Shown one piece after another: positions 46,037-57,279 of a stretch of DNA of 64,000 bases. Below the pieces are notes generated by a model. The model ran no database searches and had not been told where the DNA came from. It worked only from the letters and a program-made list of their open reading frames with translations. Each line of letters begins with the position of its first letter. Within the stretch, counting starts at the first letter, position 1. The position numbers were made by a program, and so were the translations under genes. Source of the DNA: Argopecten irradians (lineage: Eukaryota; Mollusca; Bivalvia; Pectinida; Pectinidae); contig NC_091143.1 in NCBI RefSeq assembly GCF_041381155.1, forward strand, positions 39,819,996-39,883,995, read 5' to 3'.

Positions 46037-46471
46037 TATGAATCGAAATATACATGCATATTTCAGAGATAATTTAACTATGTGAGAAAATTCTACATAC
46101 TACTGGGAAAATATATTGATCAACGTTTACTAAGGAAAGTGTTTTTATTCGTTTTAATACAAATTACCAAACGAGATATCCGAAGGGTCTTGGCACCCAC
46201 CATAGAATGACTGATTGACTAATACATGTATCAATCAATGGAAAGAAATATATTTTCTCTGTGCTTTCCCTTGAAATGTTTTAAAACAACGAGAATGTTT
46301 TACATTAGCTTGCATAGCAATAACAGGGCGGCACTTGATTTAGGTGTCAAATTCAATATGGCTTCTTGCTGCCCTTTGATCGGCTATATTTGTCTTTGGG
46401 TTTGTTTGAAAATGGATATATATGAAGAACTCAACAGGATAACATAATCTCAAAATAACTCCTATGATTTA

Positions 46472-47400
46472 AAGATGCTCCACCGCCAACACAGAATAAA
46501 CGATACTAATCATTTGAACAATAATTGGTGTTTAATCGTGTGTAGATATGTCTTATAAACACAAAAGATAATATGAAATAATTTATTTTGTTTTTGGTGC
46601 ATGCACTATCAGTTTTTCATTCCATAAAGGACATGGTGTCATGGATTTTTTTCGGACGCACTTAAATTTTTGATATTTTATCTTGAAAAAAATCAAAAGT
46701 TCGAACTTTTCAATGGAGGTAATGGTGTAAAGTAAGTAACTTTTGTAACTGAATAAAAATAATAATTCGTCTGCTCCTGTTTTTGATATAGAAAAATCTT
46801 TAAGGAAAACCTCTTCAATACTTTATGAAAGTGTTAAAAATTCTGAGATGCCCCATCATGTCTGCTTATTATTTGCGATAACCAACTTAAGTTGTCAGAA
46901 TTCAAAATGACCTTGACCAAGGACGTATATGAGAAGGATAAGTCACACTGGGTTTTGGGGAAGTCCAAGGCAGGCGCTTTTGTGTTTGTGCACTGACCGT
47001 GACGTTGGGCGACGACTGATTTTCCTTTGATATCCGCCGGCGCAGCCTTTGATGTAGCTTGTGGGTGCGAGGGTTACCGTCTTACTTTCTGAAGCGAGGC
47101 CGTCATTTCATGAGCTGTCGATTATTTTTTAAAGAAAATTTAAGACATATCCTTTAAATATTCCGTCTTTAAAGCAAGTAATATACGTCGTGAAATTTAA
47201 TAAACTTTACAATGGTGTTTCGTTTGACTCGATAAGACAAGTATTTGAGAAAAACGGTTTTTATTCCCGGTTCATAGGCGTCTCGCGTGGTGTTTAGTAA
47301 TGTAAAGAGACAGTCACGAATCCTTCTCACTTATAAATCCTTGCCTTGAATATCTATCAGCCATTTTGTTTTCTGATCAGTCCTAGATTGCATCAAGACA
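46472..47400. repeat. Probable dispersed repeat, limits uncertain
   Basis: The opening AAAGATGCTCCACCGCCAAC is a phrase I associate with widespread bivalve repeats. No matching right end was found. The rest to 47950 shows no gene. Confidence 0.35.
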
Positions 47401-47954
47401 AATTTTAAGAAATATCGGTAACAAACTTCAGCTATCAAGCTCCAAAGTTTGATCTAGTCCAAAAAGACACGCGTGATTAAAAAACGTCTCTTACAATAAT
47501 TAGTACATTTTGAGAAATATATATCTATCCTAATTAAATTGTCCAAGTTGCTTCATATCAGTCCAAAATAATATTATTGGCTCCCTTGATAAATTAAATA
47601 GGCCTACTATCGTGTCTACACACCGCTGAAAAAATATTTTTGATTTTTTAGGCAGTTTGCCTCTTTTTGAAGACACATATCAAACAGATACTAGAAATAA
47701 CAATAGAAAATGATAGAAAACAAAGGAACATTTTTTATAATAATTAAAATAAATTTAGATACTAGCTGTTAGACTAGTTATACAAAAAAATACATACATG
47801 CGCATGCACGTACAAGTAGACTATCCAAATCTCTGCTACCACATAGTATCGCATATTTCTACAAGTTAATTTAATTCTCAGTAAGAACAAACTATATGAA
47901 TTTCCTTTATGATAATAATTAATACAATGTTACAATGTCGGCCTACTGGGCAAT

Positions 47955-48018
47955 TCAAAGGGAAATAACTTTTGCTGAAAGATAGAGAAGGGAAGTAACT
48001 CGCATTTGTTTAGAAAAG
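47955..48018. promoter_or_regulatory. Upstream region of NUDT17 with two GGGAnrTAACT motifs
   Basis: AAAGGGAAATAACT (47957-47970) and AAGGGAAGTAACTCG (47988-48002) lie within 65 bp of the start codon. Related AGGGGAGATAACT words recur elsewhere in the window. A role in transcription is speculation. Confidence 0.35.
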
Positions 48019-48099
48019 ATGGCCGCCAGTGGAAGAATTCTGGTGCACCTGAAACGGAAAGGACACGATAAGACCCCATCTATTGGCAAGTTTACACAG
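48019..48099 (+). CDS. NUDT17: NUDT17 exon 1
   Basis: 27 codons, [20 protein letters not shown] then SIGKFTQ, ending at CAG/GTAAGT in phase 0. Confidence 0.88.
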
Positions 48100-51000
48100 G
48101 TAAGTGACAGGAAGTATATTTATACCTAACTTGTGTTATCTGTCAAGACGAGATACTGTATGATGTATGAGATGCAGAATTGAAAGCAAGCAGAGCATTG
48201 TCAACTTGCTTTTCATTAGTTACTTAGCGGTATGCCTACAAGTGTTCTGGGCAGCCGTACAATAGACCAAGCTTTGTTAACTTACTTTTCAATTAGTTAC
48301 TTAAAGATATAATATTATCCTCTGGTAGCCGTACAGTTGGCCAGTATTCTCAACTTGCTTTTCATCAGTTACGTAGGCTTATAAGTGTTCTCGTCAGTAG
48401 ACAGAGCATTGTCAACTTACTTTTCTTTGGTTACATGTAGGCCTACAGAGTTCTCTGGTCAGTCGTACAGTTAAAAAGCTTTGTCAGCTTACTTTTCTTT
48501 AGCTACCTAATAAGGCCTACAGTACATTGTGGTTAGTAGAGATCGAGAATTGTCCACCTTCTTTTCTTTGGTTACTAAGACCTAAAGTATATTGTGGTCA
48601 GCAGACCGAACTTTGTCAATTTACTTTTCATTAGTTACTAGGGCCTACAGTATACTGTGGTCAGTAGACCTTACTTATCCCCACTTTTAAATAACTGTAA
48701 ATTAGGGCCAATATAAATTTGCATTTAATTAACCAGAGCTACATATCACAGTAAAAACATCTAATCTAACTTTCATTAGAACTATTTTTTTTCTGATATA
48801 TGTGAAAATTCTAATCTACGCATGATCTAAGACTGAATTGTCCCTTTAACAACTTAAGCTTCATTAAGAATAACTGTATCTACAGAGTGTGCTGGACTAC
48901 TTTGTTGAAGAGAAGAACATCAACCAATCAGAAGTGTTTGCAGAACTTAGAGACAACCATCTCATCGTCACAGATGACAAATCAGAATCTAAACACAACT
49001 CTATCAAAATCAGGGTAAGCATTTATCAAAATCAGGGTAAGTATTTGGCCATCAAAATCACGGTATATTGGGCTTAAAAATCAGGGTAAGTATTGGGCCA
49101 TCAAAATCAGGGTAAGTATTGGGCCATCAAAATCAGGGTAAGTATTGGGCCATCAAAATCAGGGTAAGTATTGGGCTTAAAAATCAGGGTAAGTATTGGG
49201 CCATCAAAATCAGGGTAAGTATTGGGCCATCAAAATCAGGGTAAGTATTGGGCCATCAAAATCAGGGTAAGTATTGGGCCATCAAAATCAGGGTGAGTAT
49301 TGGGCTTAAAAATCAGGGTTAGTATTGGGCTATCAAAATCAGGGTGAGCACTGGGCTTACAAAATCAGGGTAAAATATTGGGTTATCAAAATCAGGGTAT
49401 GTGTTGGGCTATCAAAATCAGGGTAAGCATTGGGCCATCAAAATCAGGGTGAGCATTGGGCCATCAAAATCAGGGTAAGTATTGGGCTTACAAATCAGGT
49501 TAGTATTGGGCTATCAAAATCAGGGTGAGCATTGGGCTTACAAATCAGGGTTAGGCTAGTATTGGTCAATCAAAATCAGGGTGAGCACTGGGCTTACAAA
49601 ATCAGGGTTAGTATTGGGCTATCAAAATCAGGGTGAGCACTGGGCTTACAAAATCAGGGTAAAATATTGGGTTATCAAAATCAGGGTTAGTATTAGGTTG
49701 TCAAAATCAGGGTTAGTATAGAGTTATCAAAAGCAGGACGTACGCATTTGGCTATCCAGCATGGGGTATAAGTATTGGGCTATCTTAATCAGGGTGAACA
49801 TTGGTCTATCAAAATCAGGGTATGTGTTGGGCCATCAAAATCGGGGTATGTGTTGGGCGATCAAAATCAGGGTATGTGTTGGACCATCAAAATCAGGGTA
49901 AGTGTTGGGCCATCAAAATCAGGGTAAGTATTGGACCATCAAAATCAGGGTATGTGTTGGACCATCAAAATCAGGGTATGTGTTGGGCGATCAAAATCAG
50001 GGTATGTGTTGGACCATCAAAATCAGGGTAAGTGTTGGGCCATCAAAATCAGGGTAAGTGTTGGGCTATCAAAATCAGGGTAGGTGTTGGGCCATCAAAA
50101 TCATGGTAAGTGTTGGGCCATCAAAATCAGGGTATGTGTTGGACCATCAAAATCAGGGTATGTGTTGGGCCATCAAAATCAGGGTAAGTATTGGACCATC
50201 AAAATCAGGGTAAGTATTGGACCATCAAAATCAGGGTAAGTGTTGGGCCATCAAAATCAGGTAAGTGTTGGGCCATCAAAATCAGGGTAAGTATTGGACC
50301 ATCAAAATCAGGGTAAGTGTTGGGTCATCAAAATCAGGGTATGTGTTGGGCCATCAAAATCAGGGTAAGTATTGGACCATCAAAATCAGGGTAAGTGTTG
50401 GGCCATCAAAATCAGGGTATGTGTTGGGCCATCAAAATCAGGGTAAGTGTTGGGCCATCAAAATCAGGGTAAGTATTGGACCATCAAAATCAGGTAAGTG
50501 TTGGGTCATCAAAATCAGGGTAAGTGTTGGGCCATCAAAATCAGGGTAGGTGTTGGGCCATCAAAATCAGGGTATGTGTTGGGCCATCAAAATCAGGGTA
50601 TGTGTTGGGCCATCAAAATCAGGGTAAGTATTGGACCATCAAAATCAGGGTAAGTGTTGGGCCATCAAAATCAGGGTAAGTGTTGGGCCATCAAAATCAG
50701 GGTAAGTATTGGACCATCAAAATCAGGTAAGTGTTGGGTCATCAAAATCAGGATGAGCATTGGGCTTACAAAATTAGGGTTAGTATTTCGTTATCAAAAT
50801 CAGTGAGAATGTGAGCATTGAGCTATCAAATTCAGGTATTACCTGAACTTTAAAAGTTTCGGGCTATCAAAATCAGGGTACACATTGGGCCATCAAAATC
50901 AGGATGAACATTGGTCTCTCAAAATCAGGGTAAGTATTGGGCCATCAAAGTTTATGTGTCGGCATTGGGCTATCGAAATCAGAGTAAGCAAGAATTAACA

Positions 51001-53671
51001 TATCCATATGTATGTATACATATATATTATAGTGTTTGACAGTTCATGCTACATCATGTCCACAGTATATAAGTTCAAGCTTACAATTAAGATTCTACTG
51101 TAAGAAACCTTTATTCCTTTCTCCCTTTTTTTAGGACAAATTTTTTTTCTTCTTTCTTTCCAATGTTGAATATCTTCATGTGCACAGAAAGATTCTGATC
51201 TTCTCATTATACTAGCGGCCAGCGTTTTGTCCCATACACAATCTGCAGAAAGATCAGCTTGCAGCTTTACCTGAGGACATTATAAACAGAGGGATTGATG
51301 TCGGGGCAGCTGTAATCCTAGAATCGGCCGACAATAAAGTTTTATTGACACGTCGTGCAAAAACTCTGAGGACTTTCCCTGGAATCTGGGTCCCACCAGG
51401 TAAAGAATTTTCTTTTTCCTCGAGAGGAATCAATATTGTTACTTATATGTCTGAATGAATTTGAGATATTTAAAAAATGATAAAGATGATTTTGATAAAT
51501 TTTACAAAATACATTTTGTATATATAAAAAACATTTTGAATAATTTTTGTTTGTTTGATTAAAGGTGGACATGTTGAAAAAGACGAAACAGTAAGTTTTG
51601 TATTGCAGTTAACAATTTATAATTACTCGGTATATTTGCAAGCAAATTATGAATTAAAATGGGTAATTATAACAGAAAGATGATCTTTTTAACAATGTAC
51701 CATTGTTTTAATATATTACATGGTTTAATTCATATTGATAGTTGTAATAGCTAGTTTACCACTTTTCGGACAATAAAAAAATTAAGATAAAACAAAATAT
51801 TATTACTTACACAGTTTGAAGTGACCTAATACAGAAGAATATTGATTAGGTCTTACAATAAAAGTATGGGGTGTTAGTTGAAGCTAGTTATATGATAGTG
51901 TTTTTTACGGGGTGATATAGAAATTTATTAGATCAAGGAAAAATAATTCTATCTGATTGTCCTTGTTTTTGATTCGGTTTATAGTGTCATCAGCATAAAC
52001 TTTCACTGCCATCTGTGCAAAGCATTTCTTGGCTGCCATATTGTTGCTGACAACGTTATGATGACATTAAAGACCGATAACTCTAATTGTCCTAATAAGA
52101 TAACTACTCACCAAATATGACTATATATAGAATATCATGTGACGTCATTTTAACCAATTGGAATGTTGTTTCTTATTCTCTTATCTAGTTCATTGAAGCA
52201 GGATTACGAGAGCTGCATGAAGAGACTGGACTGAAGATTTTACCTTCTCAGTGTGTTGGTGGCAATGTACAGGTTTTGGCACTATGGGAGGTAGGTTACA
52301 AAGCATTAGTTTTTGTTAAGATGACAGATCTTTGGTGAAGTCAAAATTTAAGATTTTAATAATTTAAACTGTGTGTTTTGTGGGAGGTAGGCTACAATGC
52401 ATTAGTTTTTGTTAAGATGACAGATCTTTGGTGAAGTCAAAATTTAAGATTTTAATAATTTAAATTGTGTGTTTTGTGGGAGGTATGTTACAAAGCATTA
52501 GTTTTTGTTAAGATGACTAGATCTTTGGTGAAGTCAAAATTTAAGATTTTGATAATTTAAAATTGTGTGTTTGTTGGGAGGAAGGCTACAAAGTGTTAGT
52601 TTTTGTGAAGAAAACAAATATTTGATGAAGTCAAAACTTTAGAAGTTGATAACATGTTGGGGTTTTTTTTGTATGTCATTTTTTGGATTTTAAGACAGGT
52701 ATTTTTGGCTTTGTATTACAGTCGGTTTTCCCGCCAAAGCTCACCCTTGGACTTCCGAAAAGACACCATATTGTTGTTTACCTGTATGGAAAACTGACCT
52801 CTGACCTTACATCCGATGTACTCACCAAGAGAATAAAACTGCAGCCAGAGGAAGCAGAGGCGTGTTTATGGCTTGACCAGAGAAGTGTTCAGGGTATTGT
52901 GGCTTGCAATGAAGAAGAAAAGTCGGAACAAAACTTCAAGCAGTTGAATTTACCAGAAACTTTCAGGTAATGATACCCCATCAACGAAGTTAAGAGGGTA
53001 CACTGGAATCGGGTTGTCTGTCTGTCTATACAGACAACTTTGTCCAGCGAATTCCTAAACTACTTGACAGATTTTGATAAAATTTGGTTCAGAGAATCAT
53101 GTGACATAAAGCGGAGTGGAGTCAACTATATAAGGTTCTGCAATGTCACCTATTAATGGAGTTATTTCTAAATTTGTGCAGCGGGGTTATCAGTCGGCAT
53201 GCAACTCTGGCGACAGATCTAGTTTTCTGTCATATTTTCTAGAATCAGATATAGGCTTGCATGAGACTATAAACCTGTGCGTGATAATGTTTTTCACTCA
53301 TACCTGCGGGTCTAATACTCCAACGCCATGTCACTTGAGGCTGTATTACATTGTCGTGGCTATTTCTGCAATAAAGTGAATCAACAAAATTACTAATGTC
53401 TCGGTGACAGCTGATATAATACAAGTAGACTCTTTCATTTTCGATTATTTGAAAATTGAGTCTTTATTTTTTGGATAAATTAAACGAGCTTGAACTTTTG
53501 ATAATTTTTTTCAGTGGGCTTGTTATACAAGATGAAGATAAGAAACAGGTGAACCGTGACATTCCTCTCCGTCCATTGTTTAATACGTCAGGTGACACAA
53601 CTGATGGAGAACGTGTCAGCACAGGGACCAAATTTGCCTTAGAGGAGTGGCTAAAGAAAATAGACAAATAA
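48019..53671 (+). CDS. NUDT17: Nudix hydrolase NUDT17, 7 exons
   Basis: Exons join in frame to 307 aa (human NUDT17 is 328). The Nudix box GX5EX7REUXEEXGU is complete: [10 protein letters not shown] then [14 protein letters not shown], split between exons 4 and 5. It binds metal and cleaves a nucleoside-diphosphate-linked substrate; the natural substrate of NUDT17 is poorly established. Family-specific matches are [49 protein letters not shown] and [16 protein letters not shown]. The start sits in AAAAGATGGCCGCC. Introns 1, 2 and 5 contain tandem arrays; those in introns 2 and 5 carry copies of the adjacent splice donor. Assignment is firm. Confidence 0.95.
48190..48680. repeat. Degenerate ~65-75 bp tandem repeat in intron 1
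   Basis: About seven to eight diverged units share CATTGTCAACTTACTTTTC, TTAGTTACTTAGG, GCCTACAG and TGTGGTCAGTAGAC. Divergence is much greater than in the intron-2 array, so it is older. Confidence 0.7.
48886..49014 (+). CDS. NUDT17: NUDT17 exon 2
   Basis: 43 codons, [20 protein letters not shown] through HNSIKIR, phase 0 at both ends. The donor is AGG/GTAAGC. The last bases (ATCAAAATCAGG) and the donor are the seed of the array that follows. Confidence 0.88.
49000..50990 (+). repeat. 26-bp minisatellite containing the exon-2 splice donor, about 75 copies
   Basis: The unit ATCAAAATCAGGGTAAGTAT plus TGGGCC reproduces the exon-2 end and donor. Variants include GTATGT and GTGAGC in the donor position, and GGACC for GGGCC. 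Most copies near 49800-50740 are nearly identical. The first repeated donor (49037, GTAAGT) fits consensus better than the real one (GTAAGC). Confidence 0.93.
51216..51399 (+). CDS. NUDT17: NUDT17 exon 3
   Basis: Acceptor CATTATACTAG. Encodes [20 protein letters not shown], then [20 protein letters not shown], to GIWVPP plus one base. The stop in frame just before 51216 (TAG of the acceptor) fixes the boundary. Confidence 0.9.
51565..51590 (+). CDS. NUDT17: NUDT17 exon 4 (26-nt micro-exon)
   Basis: Encodes GGHVEKDET, the first half of the Nudix box. Acceptor GATTAAAG, donor GTAAGT. Without it the frame and the catalytic motif are lost. Confidence 0.88.
51975..52188. repeat. ~200-bp dispersed repeat (family F) abutting exon 5
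   Basis: Shares GTGTCATCAGCATAAACTT, GCATTTCTTGGCTGCCAT, TAATAAGATAACTACTCACC and CATGTGACGTCATT-like phrases with 41105-41320. Its end is within about 20 bp of the exon-5 acceptor. Confidence 0.6.
52189..52290 (+). CDS. NUDT17: NUDT17 exon 5
   Basis: 34 codons, [20 protein letters not shown] through VQVLALWE, with the catalytic RELHEE core. Donor GAG/GTAGGT. Confidence 0.93.
52284..52640 (+). repeat. 96-bp tandem repeat containing the exon-5 donor, four copies
   Basis: Units begin TGGGAGGTAGGTTACAAAGC, i.e. the last exon bases plus the donor. Further copies of the junction are at 52387 (GTAGGC), 52483 (GTATGT) and 52581 (GAAGGC, donor lost). Confidence 0.9.
52722..52966 (+). CDS. NUDT17: NUDT17 exon 6
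   Basis: Encodes [20 protein letters not shown] through NLPETF plus two bases. The GLPKxHHIV motif matches vertebrate NUDT17. Confidence 0.93.
53000..53400. repeat. Dispersed repeat in intron 6, limits uncertain
   Basis: TTGTCTGTCTGTCTATACAG then AACTTTGTCCAGCGAATTCC is typical of a dispersed invertebrate repeat. Only one copy is in the window. Confidence 0.35.
53515..53671 (+). CDS. NUDT17: NUDT17 exon 7 and stop
   Basis: Encodes [20 protein letters not shown] through [21 protein letters not shown] then TAA. GAGTTATCTCCCTTTA follows 14 bases after the stop. Confidence 0.93.
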
Positions 53672-54640
53672 GCATTCCTGATATGAGTTATCTCCCTTTA
53701 CCTTGTCTTTTTGTGGTGAACATGTAAACTTACTATAAGGTCATCTCTTACACAGTAGTTATATGTGCTATGACTAGGCGATAATTGTTGAACTGTCATT
53801 TTTTCTTCAATAATCCATTGAAACAAAAAGTTTTTGATGCATAATCTGTGATAATAATTCAAAGACAAGGACAAGCATTTAATTATGATGCTTTATACTC
53901 AATTGAACATTAGTTAAACAATATAAAATTCCACCAAAAACTCATATTTCTGATGTTTATTATATATCTAGATGAAAAGATGTCTTACAGCCTCTTTACA
54001 ATTACATAAGTAAGATGCTATAAAGAAAGTGAAATTAGATCTAAAATGTAATAACTGCTTGGTTTTTTTGTTTAAGTTACGACGTATCAGCTTACTGCAT
54101 TGAATAAAATTATCATCTAATGGTAATTGACATTGAATAAAACATACTACTGTATTACAATCCAATATTTTCATTTGGAGAAAATCTTTTTGTTCTTGGG
54201 GTGTATGCCATCTGTCAATGATGCAGTTTATTATATATAGGCTTTGCCTGCTGCCCAATCCAAGATTGAATCTTTTGATTTAAAAATATATTTTGAAATG
54301 AAAAAAAAAATTAAAAAAAAATGAAATGACGATACAGAGGTATCGCATAAATAAAGGATATTATTTTAATAGAGTGAAATTATTATTTTTTATTGCAAAT
54401 TAGGAATGAACACGGATATTACATTGTATATTAATATGTCTTTTGATATAGAATTTATTTATTTTATTAGCATTGTTTTAAAACAGGAGACGGGTTCTAC
54501 AACATATCATATATAGATAGATAGATATAAAAAGTATCCATTTATACAGACAGATAACTCAAAGAATAGTTTTGCAAAAATTGGTTTTAATGTATGCTGC
54601 CGTTTAGGAAAAAAAAGTATTAATAATCAAAGCTCGGCGC
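53672..54640. other. NUDT17 3' region and intergenic
   Basis: Several AATAAA-type words (for example near 54108 and 54135, and 54349) are possible polyadenylation signals. A GATA microsatellite lies near 54515. No gene is seen. Confidence 0.4.
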
Positions 54641-54752
54641 TGACGCCAGCGCGGGCACGGCACGGGATACACAATTTATCCATCACCATCAATGTCAACC
54701 AGACGCTTATACCACACGCACATGCGCCGGAAGTAAAACTTCACACGTGAAA
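54640..54752 (+). promoter_or_regulatory. EIF3K promoter region
   Basis: A local rise in GC and CpG precedes the start codon. CCGGAAGT (54727-54734) is a consensus ETS/GABP site and CACGTG (54744-54749) is an E-box just before the ATG. Both are common in housekeeping promoters; binding is inferred. Confidence 0.5.
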
Positions 54753-55403
54753 ATGGCCGAAGCAATGAGAGCAAATGTTGCGGCTTTATTGAAAGGAATT
54801 GATCGATACAACCCAGAAAATCTACAAACTCTTGAGAAGTACATAGCGGCTCAAGCCCAGGAGAACACGTATGATTTAGAGGCTAACCTAGCTGTTCTTA
54901 AGTTATACCAGTTTAACCCAAATCACTACCAGCCGGCTGTTGCTGCTCAAATTTTGCTAAAAGCCCTTACCAACCTACCGCACACAGACTTCACATTGTG
55001 TAAATGTCTGATAGAATCTTCTAAGCATGATGAAGAGGCTATTTTACCTGTCATACATTTAGCTGATCTACTGGAAACATGTCAGTTCCACGAGTTCTGG
55101 AAAGAGTTAAAAACCAACCCTTTAGTAACATCTAACATCAAAGGGTTTGATGACTCCATACGGAAATTCGTGTGTCATGTCATCGGGGCTACCTACCAGA
55201 CGATACCCGTCCACACACTAATGGAGCTGTTAGGCGATGTAGCAGAAGACCAGGTACGACAGTGGATCAATAAATATGGCTGGACGCTCCAGAATGATGG
55301 CAACGTCTTTATCCTGAACCAGGAGGAAAATGTCAAAACAAAAAATATCACAGAAAAAATCACATTCGAAAGTGTTTCTGGAATCATGGCCGCTAGCCGC
55401 TGA
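54753..55403 (+). CDS. EIF3K: Translation initiation factor eIF3 subunit K, intronless
   Basis: 216 aa (human 218) with clear identity throughout: MRANVAALLKGIDRYNPENL, YDLEANLAVLKLYQFNP, QILLKALTNLPHTDFTLCKC, the LGD block near residue 166, KYGW, and the C terminus ending ESVSGIMAASR. eIF3k is a small HEAT-like plus winged-helix (PCI-type) subunit of the eIF3 complex that binds the 40S ribosome. I take ATG at 54753 as start (context GAAAATGGCC). The frame is one uninterrupted exon, unlike the multi-exon human gene. An intact frame and promoter-like upstream region argue for function; a retrogene origin is possible. Confidence 0.95.
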   Translation: MAEAMRANVAALLKGIDRYNPENLQTLEKYIAAQAQENTYDLEANLAVLKLYQFNPNHYQPAVAAQILLKALTNLPHTDFTLCKCLIESSKHDEEAILPVIHLADLLETCQFHEFWKELKTNPLVTSNIKGFDDSIRKFVCHVIGATYQTIPVHTLMELLGDVAEDQVRQWINKYGWTLQNDGNVFILNQEENVKTKNITEKITFESVSGIMAASR

Positions 55404-55960
55404 ACTCATCGCAGTGATATTTATTATTTCTCGAAGATTCAATGACTTTCAAATTCATCGATGAAGTTGATTGTTAACACCTACAGTTTAAACTTCAGTT
55501 TTAATTTGATCTGGAAGCTGAACAATTTACATGTCTTAGAGACTTATCAACTGTTTTGCTAAACTCAGTGCAGCGATATGTTCACTTTCTTGCGGGGATG
55601 TCATCAGTTATTTTTGAACACTCGCATGTAATATACATGTTGGTTGCGGCATATGAATTTTGAACTTCGATAATGATTCAAACCGGAATTTACAGTCCAA
55701 ATGATCATGATCTTTGCAACAATAACAGATGTATACATTCATGACATTTGGACTATTTGAACTTGTGGAGATGATGAACATGTAAATTTATGAAAACTAA
55801 TAGATTATTCATTCATTAGTGATTATGTGAGATAGAAACCATGAATAATTTAAACTAAAAAGGCTATTAAGCTAAAAATAACTGCATGGGAACGATGTGT
55901 TACAATTGTGGTACATGTTCGTCTCTATTTTATGTCAAATTACATCATGTCAATAAAATA
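55404..55960 (+). other. EIF3K 3' untranslated region, probable
   Basis: AT-rich non-coding sequence. A consensus AATAAA at 55952-55957 is the best polyadenylation signal downstream of the stop. Confidence 0.45.
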
Positions 55961-57270
55961 TATTGACACTTCACATAAATGGTAAAGTTTTCAATTTAAC
56001 AAGCTGAAATTCATAACATTTAAACCAACAATTAAGCATTTATAAAATACTGGCAGGATTCTCTGTGTATTTAATATAATTTAAAATTAGACTTGTAATT
56101 CTGTATTGGAGCATATCGTAGTGAAGTAGAATTTAAGGTTAGCTTTTAATTATATATAGCTTGCTGTTTATTCAAACATATATAACATATGGTAAGCCGA
56201 ACTCAAATATGAGCTCTTAGTTGATAACCAGTTACCTTTTGAACCACAAGATCAATATTAAAAAGATGAATATTTATTACAAATATATTTGTATGCTTTG
56301 ACAATGGACTTAAATATATGATAAGGTTTGCAGGTCAGATGGTTGTACACCACTTTAATTTCATCTCTAGGAATTACGACCACAGTTCACATGTACTCTC
56401 ATCAAGCCTGGAGATCCATGATGTAGTGTAGATGTATCAAAGATAAAACAAACAAAAAAGAATAAATAACAATGTTATTTATAACATTATATGTATGTGT
56501 GTAATACTGCAACAATTGCAAAATAACATTTGACAAGCATATACTTCGATAATACTGATGTTCATTTGAACAAATTCAATCTCTAACTACAATGTAATTT
56601 GATTTTTGAATAAAGTCAAGGTAATCGAAAGAAAATCAATGTATACTACACATCATTTAAAACAGAAAAAAACCAACACCTTAAATAAACTTTGTGAAAT
56701 TTTAGATCATTGGATAAAATGCAAAAAAAATAATCTAGATTGAATTGGTTTTTTTTTTTTTAAACACTGAATAACAGCTATGGTCATTTAAGGATGAGTT
56801 GGATCTTAAGGGGTTCAAACTTAAAATTCAAAGAAATGGAGTGTTTGTAGTAATATATTTATAAATTATATTTATGACATTTTAACCTAAAAAGCATGAG
56901 GTTGGTTGTTTTTTTTCTTCCAAAATTTGCATACAGTTGTACTGTTGTAGTACATATTTTACCTTGGGATATTCATGATATAGATGCAAAGATTCTTTCA
57001 AAATCTTGACTTTACCAATATATTCATCTGTTTTCTTTATAAGATAACATATTAAGATTTAACAAAAAGATCAACAAAATGATTTTAACTTTTTACAAAC
57101 TTTGCAACATGTTAAAAGTAAATCAATCAATAATTCTTGACCTTTCATATTTTAATTAAAATTCAATTTTAAATCAAATTTATAAAATTGAAGTAAATAA
57201 ACACATATTTACTTGACAGGATGAATACAAACAATTTATCCTTGTAATTTATATTTCCTAATCATAAAAC
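55961..57270. other. AT-rich intergenic, no gene seen
   Basis: Homopolymeric A and T runs only. Confidence 0.4.
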
Positions 57271-57279
57271 TGTGCTGTT

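Noticed and set aside
49000-50990. CRISPR-like array
   Set aside because: Units of 26 bp are contiguous with no unique spacers, the genome is animal, and the unit clearly derives from an exon/intron junction.
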